Part shown: positions 22,590 through 34,329 of the stretch, one piece after another
Layout of the letters: each line of letters begins with the position of its first letter
How positions within the stretch are numbered: position 1 is the first letter of the stretch
Origin: Solen grandis
Taxonomy: Eukaryota > Mollusca > Bivalvia > Adapedonta > Solenidae
DNA: 64,000 nucleotides
NCBI GenBank assembly: GCA_021229015.1
Contig: CM037781.1
Coordinates: 36,810,759 to 36,874,758, forward strand
Direction: 5' to 3'
Notes under the pieces: model-generated
The model's database searches: none
What the model saw: the letters and a program-made list of their open reading frames with translations, nothing else
Told to the model about the DNA's origin: nothing
Program-made: the position numbers and the translations under genes

Positions 22590-24514
22590 CAAGGATGCTG
22601 ACATTGTAATGGGTGCCATTTAGAAACACTTTATGTGCTTGATATTATATTTTAACTGTTATACAAAACGGCTTCAAAGACAGCCTCATCACCATACCTT
22701 GGGTAATACTTGTTTCGCCTTACGTCACATTGATTTTATTACAGAGACAAACAATATTCTGTTCATCTGTGAAAGCGATAGTGGTTAGGGTATACATATT
22801 TTATTTTCGGTTGAGAGAAGCAAAAAACTTTAACGTATAGCTATCTTTCAGATTTAATTAGTTATTAATTAGCTTGAAATCTGTACATTGCTTCACTGAT
22901 TTTAACAATACACGTACAAGTTTTGCTATACTATTGATACATGCTCACTGATCAACGTAAAATGCTTTTGTTTGCTATGTATAAACAATACCAGACTGTT
23001 TTTAAGGGAGTTCGTCAATAGGATATCCATGTGTACTCGTAACATTGTTTGAATAATACATTTATTGTTTTAAGCCATTATCTGATGATTCCTATGAAAA
23101 CTTAGTCTGATGCAGTTATAAAGCAAACGAAAATCACCCCTCGTTCAAAAGGACATAAATAAACAATGGTGCAGAAAGCCACTTAAAATTGCACGCTCGC
23201 AAAGCCAATAATTATTACTTTCATGTCAATCCCTCGTCTATATCAGATTCACTTGTAAGATTAACACAGACAGTAAACATACATACACCCCACCACCTTT
23301 GCATTAAAACGGAAGTAGGGTCTAATTCTATTTCCTGTTATGTACGGGTAATATAAATACTCAACTCACACAACAGTAGATTCCATCACCAGCATATAAT
23401 GTGTTAACTCCTTTTCTATTTAAAGACTGGTAAACTTTAGAGACACTATTCTTTAGCTGTATCAATGCACAAACTAGTCAACTCTTCTGCTTCTGCTCAT
23501 GAATTGTTAAATTTACTCTCTGACTAAGTGTATTAAAAGAGTGTGGTTTTAAAAGCGTTTTCAATATCTTTATTGACAACATACACTGTAGCCAATATTT
23601 GATACGGGAAAATATATCATGTTGTTAATCTTATTGCTTGATAATTACAATAATTAATATGAACTAAGGCACATCCTCAGAGCGGGCGAAGCATGATCGC
23701 CTTTTTCATGAGTACTTGATCTATTTAGTTGCTATATGTATGTTTTAAGTAGATAAGAACACACTCATTAATTCTAAGGATCATTATACATATCCAGCAA
23801 CTTGCTTCGAGTGCTAGGCAAAAAAGAAAAAAAAAAGTTTCAAATTGTTAAAAAAATAAATAATGCTACATATTGGGGCAACAAAGTCAAATGATTAATT
23901 TGATCATAATTATATTTAATTTCATAACAAACAACTGTAAACTAACATTCCTGTGTCGTTTGTTGGTGTCTATAAATATAGGCATGCATAGTCCTGCCTC
24001 CAGTCACAGTACGTACATGCTTTTAATACAAAACACTGACAACAACAACAAGCAGAAATTTAAGGAAAATTCTCTTAGAATGTCTCAAAATTCATCAATG
24101 TGGTTCTATATCCTATTTTTTTTCTGTATAGATAAACTTTTTTGTATGTATATTTATTTCAAAGCTGGCAGTGCCCTGGAACAGTACAGGGTGTACAAAT
24201 TGTCAGAAAAATAATGAAATTATTAACATTTTTAGAAGCGAAAGCTCCTAAAGTCAGACAGTGGATTTTCTACTTACAATCACATTACCACCACTTATCC
24301 ATATATTCGCGTTGAAAAATAATACCACTGGTTGTAAGTCAACAATGCAATTTTGATTAAAGTTAGATATATTGCAGGATTTTGATAGCATTGGCTATAA
24401 TCACAATATTTGTGCAAATAAAACTGTAAAAGAAGAAAATTTATAATTCAGTGTTCATCCGCAGTTTCATTCATTAAACTACCTATAAATAACGTTATTT
24501 GCACAATAAATTTG
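22590..24514. other. No gene recognised
   Basis: AT-rich spacer of 1.9 kb. A 113-codon plus-strand frame (23873-24214) has hydrophobic stretches but no domain, biased composition typical of AT-rich noise, and no splice or promoter context I can support. Confidence 0.45.
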
Positions 24515-24610
24515 CGGTTGCGAGATTATCTCAATTGGTAAGAGCGTCGTTCAGTATTTTGTTCTTGCAAGGGGTTGTGAGTTCTAGTTCAGCTGAGACC
24601 GTTTTTTTTT
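24515..24610 (+). repeat. tRNA-like SINE head relic
   Basis: TATCTCAATTGGTAAGAGCG resembles a D-arm with box A. GAGTTCTAGTTC is a degenerate box B, and a T-run follows at 24601-24610 as a polymerase III terminator would. The acceptor ends do not pair, so a working tRNA is unlikely. Confidence 0.35.
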
Positions 24611-25119
24611 CCTTTTGTAATACTTATTTTTATATCCTTGGGTTATATATTTAGAATTGTTTAATTCTAGTTTTTACTTCCATTATTTTGCGTTTGTTAA
24701 CCTTTTGATTTAACTCATAGACCACAGGACCCTGATATTCAGTCATAAAAAATGACCTCTATAAATATAAATTATTTATAGAGAGGTCGATTTTTCTAAT
24801 ATGAGGGTCTTGCGCAAGGACAGGTTCGGTTATACGGTCAAAACATTAGAAATGAGAGGAGGTCAGTATGTTTAATGTAAGCCGTTAATTGAAACATTTT
24901 GTTCATAATCTTTTCTTGTTAGAGTCTCGAATGACTTTAGTGTTTCTAGTCGCATCTGTATGTCACAACTCAGAAAGTACTCTAGGCATTGAGTTTATAC
25001 TTTATACAATGGTTAAACTTTACTCACCAAGAACAATAACTCGACCTTGCTTCATCTCTATCACTTACTTGTATGGTGAAATTATGATTTTCAAGAACAT
25101 ATTTTAAAAACTATTGATA

Positions 25120-26640
25120 ATTCTATCTACCAAGTTCCCCGTTTACACCCTCTTTCTTTGGCACACTGTGTTTGGGGATCGGTCAAAATCCAAAAATATC
25201 ATCCCTTTAACATGGGGCCAAATATAATATCTCAAACGAATTCTTTTAAACATGTTGGAATCACACTAAATAACCAACTCACAGATAGAGATAAGATAGA
25301 AAATGCGTGTAAGGCTGCGAAATCGTCATTATTCTCGCTCCTTTCACTCAACCTTGACCCATTATATGTTAATCCGCTACACTCTGCATCCCTAGTTTCC
25401 AAAGTGTGCAACCCTAACTTCTCTTTGGGGCTGAGCTATGGAACAATCAAAGTATCTCTGGGTTAAACATGCTCGCGCGATTCGGTAGACTCGCTGCCAA
25501 ACGTGTTCAAGGCTTCCCAATCTGTATACGCACTGATATCTGTCTAAGTATGTTAGGCTGGAACGTAAACTACTCTTTAAGGGTAGATTATGTAACATGC
25601 CATGCAGTGTTCTAAGTAAAAGTATTTTTAATGCACGTCTTCCAATGTTCGTCTGTAGATCACAAGAAAAACAAAATGGGTTCATTCCAGATGTGGTTAA
25701 AGTCTTAGAAAAATACAATTTGACTACTCATCTCATAAATTACATTAACTCTGGATATTTTATTCCATACCAATCATGGAAACGAATATGCAAAAATAAA
25801 ATCAAAGATTTTGAACACCAGTCATGGCAACTACGCATGCGATCGGATACCGGTTTCGAGCGCTTTCGAAATCTACACACCTCTATCCGCCCAGCGCTGA
25901 TCTGGGAATGTACCACTGAGCGACTCAGTTTGCACAATGCGGTAATTGTTAGCAAACTGTGGACTAAGAAAAGGGTTGCTAACACAGATCCAATTTTATG
26001 TCATGAATACGACATGCTGTATTATGATACCATACATCATTTAATACTAGATTGTTTTTAAATATGTCACGAAAGAAACTTATTTTATAAAAATATTTTA
26101 AAAATCTTCGGAACTTTAATCATAAATGAATATTCTCAACCAAACAGCGAAACGAAGCTACAAATCTTAATTGGGAAGCGCATTAGAGCAATTACGAACA
26201 AGCATTTTGTCTCAAAATGCATTTGTGGTATCAAAGACAAGCTTTTAAACTGCCTTAGCTCTAAAGAAATTGAACGAATACCTATTTTCTTTGTTGTATG
26301 GGATGTATACACTTGTAATTACTTTGTTACTAAGGTCTAAACATAAAAGTCATTGTGTGTATATATGTTGCTTTTTCCGCATCTACATGTACTACGGTCT
26401 ACATTGCTCCTTTTTCATGAATATGTACATATACTATATTTACTTTATCTGCTTAACTTTTCACAGTTAACTTTTGTCTCTCCACTATTCTAAAATCTCT
26501 CTCTCACACACTCTCTTTCTTCACTTCTTCCATTATGTCATAATTGTTGTTTTGTAATTACGTTGTTTATTAGTGTTCATTTGTTCATCATATTATTTAT
26601 AAATGTATAATCTCAGAAATGAGGAAATAAAGAGTATATA
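25120..26640 (+). mobile_element. 5'-truncated, decayed LINE (LINE-3)
   Basis: The element begins after the reverse transcriptase catalytic motifs and runs to a GAGGAAATAAAGAGTATATA tail near 26620-26640, which resembles the tail of LINE-1 (GGAGGAAAATAAAG). Coding remnants share motif order with LINE-1, consistent with a related family. No target duplication was resolved. Confidence 0.6.
25150..26061 (+). pseudogene. LINE ORF2 C-terminal region, frameshifted
   Basis: Three frames in succession carry pieces of one ORF2. 25158-25466 contains TNSFKHVGITLNNQ, the post-RT motif. A second frame near 25468-25610 carries KRVQGFPI and RTDICLSMLG. The third, 25560-26061, contains LRLERKLLFKGRLCNM and ends in a Cys/His-rich tail (HHLILDC), comparable to the C-terminal zinc-binding tail of LINE-1. 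At least two frameshifts separate them, so the protein is not expressed as a whole. No YADD motif is present because of 5' truncation. Confidence 0.65.
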
Positions 26641-29600
26641 TATAAGTATTTAATTATATCGATACATATTGCACACTAGTGACGGGGGCGTGTATTAGTT
26701 TCATTGTTGATGTGTATTCAAAAGATCGGATGATTTAGATTACTTTATTTCGTGTCTAATTTCAGACATGACTGATAGAAAGTTCGAGATAATTACATGT
26801 ATCAAAAATGCCTTTTTTCAGATATGGTACTATTTTTCTAAGATATACTTTATGCTTACAAGCACCGTGTTAAGTGATATTATTCCAACCTTGTGATCTA
26901 AAGCTGAATCGTGTGTTAAATCAGTGGATTCCGAAACGTGCGGTTGAAAAATAGTGTTGCAATCGTAACTGAATGATAGCGGTTGTGTCATATGGCGCCT
27001 CCCAATAGGTAGATTTTTTTAACGGATTTCGGAATCTAATTCACAAATCATATATCTTAAAACAAAGCACATTTGTAACACTCAAATGCAAAAGCAAAGC
27101 TTAACAACAAAATTTGAATCAGACGAACACCCGAAAATGGACTGGGTCCAGTACAATCAGACGTTTTTTACCGACTTTGAAGAACGAGTTTTAAGTTTGT
27201 GAACAAAATGGCGCCGTCCATACGATAAACGGCTTTGACGAAAAAACAAATAAAATCCAAAGTGCTCTGAAATGTTGATCCAAATAGAAGTCTACGCGAT
27301 ACCGTGGGGCGAGCTAGCTTCGCCCGCTATTGTTTATTTATTTTTTACAGATAATTAAGACCGGAACCTTCTGAAATCCGGACGATTTTCTTTGTCCCGA
27401 AATTTCCCGTTCTGTTTATATGTAAATAATATTACATTAATTTATCGTATGATTATCGTTATTTATTTTCAGGTTGAAATAGCAGAGAAGGATTGATTCC
27501 TAATACTGACGTTGCTGAATGTTGAAATAATTTTGTAATATCAAAAAAAAAAAAAAAAAAAATGAATAAAAAACATTGTGTTTTTATTTTTTTTTCTAAC
27601 TTTCCTAACCTTTAATAGGCCTTTTATTAAATAAGAGTTTCGCACCCTTACTTACCTGGATTTTCTATACAGCAAAACAAAGATAAGTTGACAAATTTTA
27701 AAGTGGCACAGTGCAAAGGAAGATTATATCCAGACACAACTGAACAACTTACTTACACTGAATGTGAACTTTTAGAATGGAATGTTATTTAATTGAACAA
27801 AGTAAGATATTGTGTATTCATGTGTTTGTTTGCCAATACACGTACATGCATGTACCAGTTTGAATTTCAAGTTAATTAATTAAGCAATTTAAAGAGAGAT
27901 ACAATGTATATCTTAGATATACATCTTTCAATGAATATCTAATTAATTTTCTTATGTTTTTTTTTTTAAAGTTTGAAAATTTGAAAATTCATATCCATTT
28001 GGACGCTGTATACCACATGGTGAAACTTGGATAGCGAATAGTGGAAAAGAATATGGATTGATATCATGTATATTAATTTCAAGAATTTGATGTAATTATA
28101 TATATTATATATATATATATTAATGAAAACAACAACAGTAACAACAAACATCATTATTATTTTACATAACAAATGTTTAAAATGTGTGTGTGTGTGTGTG
28201 TTTCATAAAGAAAAGTGTTCACATAATATAAATTATGTAGTTGGGAAGATTTTCTTATCAATTAAGAGAAAACCAACACCAGTATTATATTAAAGATTAT
28301 TTACAAAGCATTTTATTATATGTATATAAAGAAAAAATGCTTTTATTCCTACATATTTTTCCATATTTTAGTTTTCTCATTTAAAAGCTCAAATTATGTA
28401 TTGTACACTCTTCCAGTATTTTAAACAGAAGTGAATTAAGAATTATGATAAGCAAAGATATTGAAACTTAAATATTCTTTACTTTTTAAAAGGCGTATTG
28501 CTATTAATAAATTACAGGCTATACTTGAGCTGTTGATGAGATTTTAAGAAATACCTATGCTCATAATATTTGTTTGACGGTATTTCTGGCTGCAGTTTAC
28601 CCTTTTTCCCAAACTTAACATCCCTTAGTCCCTATTGTTCCCCTAACAGTAGAGTTGGGATCATTTCTACAGTGGTTATTAAAGGTTTGGAAAAGGAGAG
28701 CAGAATACTTAAAAAGTAGAATGGGGACCCTAATTTTTAAAAAAAAATAATTTGTTTCTAGTGTGATTCTTAATAATCAGGGAAGTTTTGAGAATAATTC
28801 TCTGTGCTGCTTTTTATTTTTCTTCTCTTCGTCTTTATAGCGAAAACAACAACAACACACACACGCACACACACACACACACACTGTAGGAAACACCTTT
28901 AATCTAGTTCCAAGACTGATTTACACTGTGCTAATTTGACTGTGTATGGTAAACATCATGCCCCTTGTTTACCGTGTGATATAGCAGTAAAACAGCACCA
29001 ATGAATGTAACTGAAATAATATTTTCGGGGGTGAGGGTTTGTTAAACCCAACCAATTTAATTCGTTTTACATTTATAAAATATGCATTTTAAAGGTTGAT
29101 GCACATATATATATGAGTGTCATTTCAAAACAGTTATTGCATTATCATTTTACAGAACCATGTTGAATGTGTGGGAAATTATTTTTCCAGGATAAGGGTT
29201 CTGAGTGAGATTTTTTTTCATGTTTGCAAGAGCGTAGGGGTATATAATGGGCATGGAATATATTTGTGTCTTGTGCGCATGCGATAAACTCTGCGCTCGC
29301 ACATAATTATATCCATCGCATACGCACGCGAAAAAATAACAATAATAATAATGATAAGAAAAAAACAAGCAACAGCATATATTCAATGCCCCCTCTATGC
29401 TACCGTATATTTTGGCAATAAATAACTAAGCTTGTCAACTTGAAAAATCAATGAAACCGTAGTTTAATAATACACATTACAGCATAATGCAGAAAGTGTA
29501 GAAAACACTATACACATGGCCGTATCGGACATGTCTAATTGACGGCCCCAGGCCCAATCTGCGGTCCCAGTATGATATAATGCTTGAAATGGGTGACTTT

Positions 29601-30239
29601 AACTGAAAATTGTAGCATATGATTATATTGTAAAGCCTTATATATATATATATACAAGTTCATGCTCATACGTCACGCCAACTATCGGGAAGTTTTTAAA
29701 TTCCGGGACCTGTACCTAAATCCCGTACCAAATGAAAACTTATCTTCATTATCATCGTCCTTGTTGTTGCTGATGATGGTGATTTTTTTACATTTACATA
29801 AACACCGCCTTATTGGCTTACTGTCTTGAAATGCCATGCGTCTTGCAGACCCTAACTCTTCCAATAATTATATAAGAAAGGAATTACATCGGCAATATTC
29901 TCGATAATTTAGATAAATATATATTTTTTTAAGGTTTAATAGATATAAAAATACATTTATGGAAATTGGCCCAAAACACTCTTGATTTACATGGACTTTT
30001 TATAACACATTTTAGAAATATCTGAAACAAAAGACATGCAGCTGATAATGTCAAACTGACATGTACCATTGCCTAGTGGAAACCTGCTGTTTATAAATGA
30101 TACATGCACATAAAGCGGCTTCAATGAATCAGACATGCATTTACAAATGTTTCTGCACTGAACATTATTGCCTTTGATTCTCGATTCTCGTTTGAATGCA
30201 ATCAATGTTATGGAAAAAACTGTTAAATTGCTATAACCT
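26641..30239. other. Mostly unassigned spacer with microsatellites
   Basis: About 3.6 kb of AT-rich sequence. Visible are an A-run at 27542-27562, TA-rich sequence near 28100-28120, a GT run near 28184-28202, a CA run near 28857-28883 and short TA runs near 29640. The words ATGGCGCC (about 26994 and 27210) and a GCGAGCTAGCTTCGCCCGC segment near 27310 stand out, but no gene can be supported. Confidence 0.45.
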
Positions 30240-30246
30240 ATTCGTT

Positions 30247-30249
<3 letters not shown>

Positions 30250-30296
<47 letters not shown>
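30250..30296. repeat. TA microsatellite at duplication boundary
   Basis: About 23 TA dinucleotides. The equivalent run at 46405-46454 starts the second duplicon. Confidence 0.95.
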
Positions 30297-30299
<3 letters not shown>

Positions 30300-30370
30300 G
30301 ATTTTATTTTGAACTGGCTTTAAGAGTATATTTACGTGAAGGCAAACTGTACACTACTCATATTTTCGTT

Positions 30371-30801
30371 TGAGCTTTTCAGCCTCCACGGATGCAATAA
30401 CTGCGATTATACTTAAATATGGTAAATGTTTATGTATGTTTATTCACTGATTTGTTTAATTAAGTAATATAGGTAAATGACATAGTAATCAAGATTTTTT
30501 CTCGATTTATTCTAATATATGACATGTAATTTGATTATTCAGTTTAATATCATATATACCTTGCATTCATCACTATATGATGAGCTTGTTTGCACAACAG
30601 TAGTATTTTTGTTTAAATACTGCTTAAATTTATTTTGCAGAGAATCGTCACGACACATTAAATAACGAAGAAAATGAAATCAGAAAATCTTTGGTAAAGC
30701 TTGAACAACCTGTTTTATTAATAGGGAGTTTACTGATATAAATATCTTGATATTACACGTGAAAAAATGTAACAGCAATAGAATTGATATATAACGCTAA
30801 A
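30371..30801 (+). promoter_or_regulatory. Candidate 5' untranslated exons of FReP1
   Basis: A splice acceptor-like TTTATTTTGCAG ends at 30640, followed by 161 bases to the ATG. Upstream, sequence near 30381-30422 ends AAATATG with GTAAATG following, a possible donor for a non-coding first exon. The same arrangement is kept in copy 2 (acceptor ending at 46798). This is inferred from splice-like signals and conservation between paralogues only. No promoter element is certain. Confidence 0.35.
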
Positions 30802-31116
30802 ATGGTAAACCAAAGGACAGCTTGGAGGGTTCTGACAATTTTCACTTGTGTATTACACACAACATTTTCATCAACTTCGTTCAAATGGGAGCTTAAAACG
30901 ATTCAGCGGTTGCCAGATGAGACTATTATTCATAAAAGCATAAAAGCGATTAGTAAGGTACGATGCGCTTCGTACTGTGAAATACAGGATAAAACGTCTG
31001 ACACTCTTGTGCGATCTTACTACTTCTCTGCCGAGTCAGGAATATGCCACTGCAACTCTGGAACTGACAAAAACAGCGATAACAGCGGTGCTCCGGAAAT
31101 CTTTTATGGTGCAAAG
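30802..31116 (+). CDS. Fibrinogen-related protein 1, coding exon 1 (signal peptide and N-terminal module)
   Basis: The exon encodes 105 residues from ATG at 30802 to a phase-0 splice donor AAG|GTAAAT at 31116/31117. Residues 1 to about 24 form a signal peptide (Arg-containing N-region, hydrophobic core VLTIFTCVLHTTF), so the protein should be secreted. The rest is a short module with four cysteines (RCASYC, CHC). It loosely recalls PAN/apple-like N-terminal modules of bivalve fibrinogen-related proteins, but I cannot assign it firmly. There is no immunoglobulin domain, unlike snail FREPs. Coding exon 2 lies 3.2 kb downstream at 34330. In-frame codons upstream of the ATG were ignored because they use a non-standard start. 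The paralogue at 46968-47282 has exactly the same length and phase. Confidence 0.75.
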
Positions 31117-31559
31117 GTAAATTTTAATGTAATGTTATGTTTTGTCAATGTCATTGCAAAATATTTACGTATTTCAGCTACGACATTTTTATATCACTCC
31201 CCTTTCTTTATTCTTATCTCATGTTGAAGAAAATGTAAGGATTATCTCTCCATCAAATGCTACTTTTATTTAATTCCCGTTCACACGAAGTCATGACCTA
31301 TCCTATCAATTTTACCGCATCTAATGAATGTGAACAGTCAACTGAACTGTGCAACGTGAGCAGAAATTTAGTTTGAAATGATGGCAAGAATCAAATTAAG
31401 ACGATTAACATGTCGTCGTATTAAAAACGATTGCAAATTTTTTATATTTTTTTTAAGAATCATCCTGAATTTCATGAACCTTTTTTATGTTGCTAGTATA
31501 TTATTTGATGTACAAAAGTATGAAATGAAGGCATGGGGACACCAGCCTTGAGTATTTCT

Positions 31560-32228
31560 GTAAGTTATCCATGTAGAGCAGCAATTTATGATGAAGTTTA
31601 AACAATGAAAACTAAGTTTATTTCTTTTTTCAATATTTTCCGATTGTTTGTAATGTCATGTTAATATATTTGTGAAACAGCAATGACTTTACAGTTAAAC
31701 ATATATTTATTTATTATTTGATACCCTTACTTTTGGCTAAAACACACATTCATATTGAAACAAATTACAAACCAACAATATTTGTTTTAAACTTTATTTT
31801 TCTAATGCTCAAATTTGCTCACTCAGATTTGTTTTATCTCTTCAATGACTAATATTTACAAATTTATAAGATTAATGCTTAAAACAATTTGTTTCTATGT
31901 GTTGCATTTACCAAGGCGAAACAAGAGCGTATATGAATATTTTTTACGCTTCCCGTCTATCCAACCGAAATTCCGTGTACATTTTACACAGGAATAACGC
32001 CTTTGCGTTGCAGTTTCTATTTTAGATATTCGTTTTCAGCATTCTTCCATTGAAGGGTAAATAGCGACATTCGCTATGATTTAAAAGTACAGTGCAGTAG
32101 AAAATTACTTAAACATCTATTCTAACATGAAAGGGTTGCCCAAGTATGTGGTTGGTAACAGAACTAAAAACATCGCAATCGAAATAAAAAAAAACGCAAC
32201 CCTTTTTCGATCCTCCAGTGTACTTTTA
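31560..32228 (+). other. Intron segment nearly identical between duplicons
   Basis: Compared with 47700-48365, long stretches (for example about 31680-31990) differ at only one or two positions, whereas flanking parts of the duplication differ at roughly 5-10 percent by eye. The 60-codon frame at 31815-31997, conserved in both copies, is best explained by this identity rather than by coding function. Confidence 0.6.
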
Positions 32229-32543
32229 TCCGCACCGTCCCCGGTGGCCGAGTGGTTAGAGCGTCCGCCTTGGGTGTGGGTGGTCGTGGGTTAGATCCGC
32301 GACCGCGACATACTAAAGTCCTAAAAAGGGTACTGTTTTAGCTCCCTTGCTTGGCACTCAGCATATAAGGGTAGTTGCAGGGTTAGTATGTCCGGTATCA
32401 GGATAATGTGCCTGGGTGTGGTATCATGCCACATGTCTACGACATGATACTGCAGTGTGGCAGCTCTATATCTGTTTCAAGTAGACATTGTCTCCAAATG
32501 ACTGAAATACAGTCGTTGGGACGTTAAACGCAACAAACAAATC
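32229..32543 (+). mobile_element. tRNA-derived SINE (family S2), FReP1 intron
   Basis: The head CCCCGGTGGCCGAGTGGTTA contains box A and is followed by GGTTAGATCC (box B-like). The body carries AGCTCCCTTGCTTGGC-like and GATACTGCAGTGTGGCAGC blocks, and the tail ends GACGTTAAACGCAACAAAC. It is present at the same place in copy 2 (48366-48680), so it predates the duplication. Other members: 41047-41336 (plus), 36334-36632 and 54776-55092 (minus). Confidence 0.8.
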
Positions 32544-32787
32544 CTTATACGAGCAAAATATGTAAAGACAAAGCTAAAAAAAAAATGTGTGAATTATATA
32601 CGCCAATCGTATGACGGGACGTATGGCTTTTTATCTCCGCGCAGTAACTTTTGAAAAAAACACTCTATCTTTTGAATTCATATTTGGTTTACAAGTATGT
32701 GATATCAAAATACAGGTCAATTTCGATTTTAGTTACAACCCACTGGTTCGTTATAAAGTTATTCGCCCTTTATAGGCATATTTTATG

Positions 32788-32935
32788 TGGGCGCCAAAGG
32801 TTGTGGGTTCGAGCCCCGTTGGAGGCAAGAATTTTTCATGACCTTCCCGGGTGCAAAGTACTGGTCCATCGCAGGAACCGTCGAGAGGGATTATTATAAG
32901 TTGTAAGAACTTGTTTTCCAATCGACGTAAAATAA
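32788..32935 (+). mobile_element. tRNA-derived repeat (family S3), FReP1 intron
   Basis: GTGGGTTCGAGCCCCGTTGG carries a perfect box B, followed by CATGACCTTCCCGGGTGCAA and GGAACCGTCGAGAGGG. The same body recurs at 50937-51080, 37213-37350 and 55727-55880, so it is a dispersed SINE-like family. The orthologous position in copy 2 is occupied, so this insertion predates the duplication. Confidence 0.6.
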
Positions 32936-32999
32936 ATAAGTTTAAACTTAATTTTTTGTGCAATAACCGTTTCTGCGCCATAATTTTTGAAAGACCTCA

Positions 33000-34329
33000 T
33001 GTATTGAATTTATTTTTCATATGCAAGTATATGCTATCAAATATAAGTTAAATTCGATTTTGGTTATTATCCTCCTATTCGTTATCGAGATTTAATGCTT
33101 CTTGTATGGTCAATTTTATGTGACATGACCGTTTCTGGGCAATAACTTTTGAAAAATTCATGTATTGAATCCATTTTTGGTATTCAAATGTAAACTATAA
33201 AAATACAGGTTAAGTCCGATTTTTGTTACAATCCGCCGTTTCGTTATATATTCGCCCTAGATAGGCAAATTAAAATACAGGCCAAGTTCGATTTTGGATC
33301 TTTATGTTAAAAAGTAATCGTGTGCCCACTGTACACAAATTTTATGAGACTTTTACCCTTCTTCGCAATAATTTTCATATTAAAAACAGTAATGTATGCT
33401 TAGATACCCTCATTTAAATTTGCATTTTAGCGTTTATTACCCAGCCATGGCGGAACTTTTATTTCCTTATAACATTATGTGAAAAAAAATATTTTAGTTC
33501 CGTGCCAGGTTTTTGACGTATACCTGATTCATGTGGCAGAATATATTGAAATCGTCGTTGAAATTACAAATAACAATCTTTGGAGTTAATATTCAATACT
33601 AATGCAAACTTACTCTAATAGACATATTTCATATCTAGTCACTGGATGACAATATTTCAATGACTCTTTGTTAATTTAAAGACATCTAAAATAATAAAGT
33701 TTCTCCGAGAGATTATTCAAGTGTTATTAGATTTGGGTTAAATTGTCAATATTCAAGTCAGCATTGAAAACAGTGGGACATATTAGAATTTTGAATCTCG
33801 AAAGCCTCATGGTAGACAGAAGGCCACATTGTTTGATTATTTTTCAAATTTTGTAAATTAATTCGAACTCCACCGTTATATAATGGAGATAATCATTGCT
33901 TTAGTTTTCAGGGAGATAATTCATGAAAATAAAATTATCGGTTGAGGTGGTGGGGTGTGTGTAGGTGGGGTAATCAAAATTCCTTTTATATCATTATATA
34001 TTCTGTCAATATGTTCCTTGGTTTTATGCAATTTGATATCTTTATGCTTTCGTCGTCAAGTTTTACTTGAATGTTTTACTGCAATTGAATATTATTAGGG
34101 TGGGAAAACCTTTAAAGAGAAAACAACAAATTGTTTATATACCAAATTTGGTAATATCATTCAACAGTATTCTTGACATTACCATCCCTTGACCGCTAAT
34201 TTCTGACTTAATACAGCTGCTTTTGACATATTTAAGGTCTTCCTTAGAATTGACCATTGAGCTTGCAATAATGTGTGGAAGTTTTTCCACAAACAAGAAG
34301 GTAATTGAAACATTTATTTGATTTTACAG
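33000..34329 (+). other. Remaining FReP1 intron
   Basis: AT-rich intron sequence alignable with 51160-52503. It contains degenerate repeats of a phrase like AATACAGGTTAAGTCCGATTTTGGTTA (spread over about 32700-33300), and a G-rich segment GGTGGTGGGGTGTGTGTAGG near 33948. No exon is recognised. Confidence 0.5.

Noticed and set aside
23873..24214. A 113-codon plus-strand frame with hydrophobic segments.
   Set aside because: Composition is that of AT-rich noise, with no domain, paralogue or transcription signal.
24515..24610. Possible functional tRNA gene with a T-run terminator.
   Set aside because: The D-arm is good but acceptor arms do not pair and box B is degenerate. A SINE relic is more likely.
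31815..31997. A 60-codon frame conserved between both FReP introns (also 47959-48141), possibly an extra exon.
   Set aside because: The whole tract is almost identical at DNA level, so frame conservation carries no information, and the peptide has no domain.
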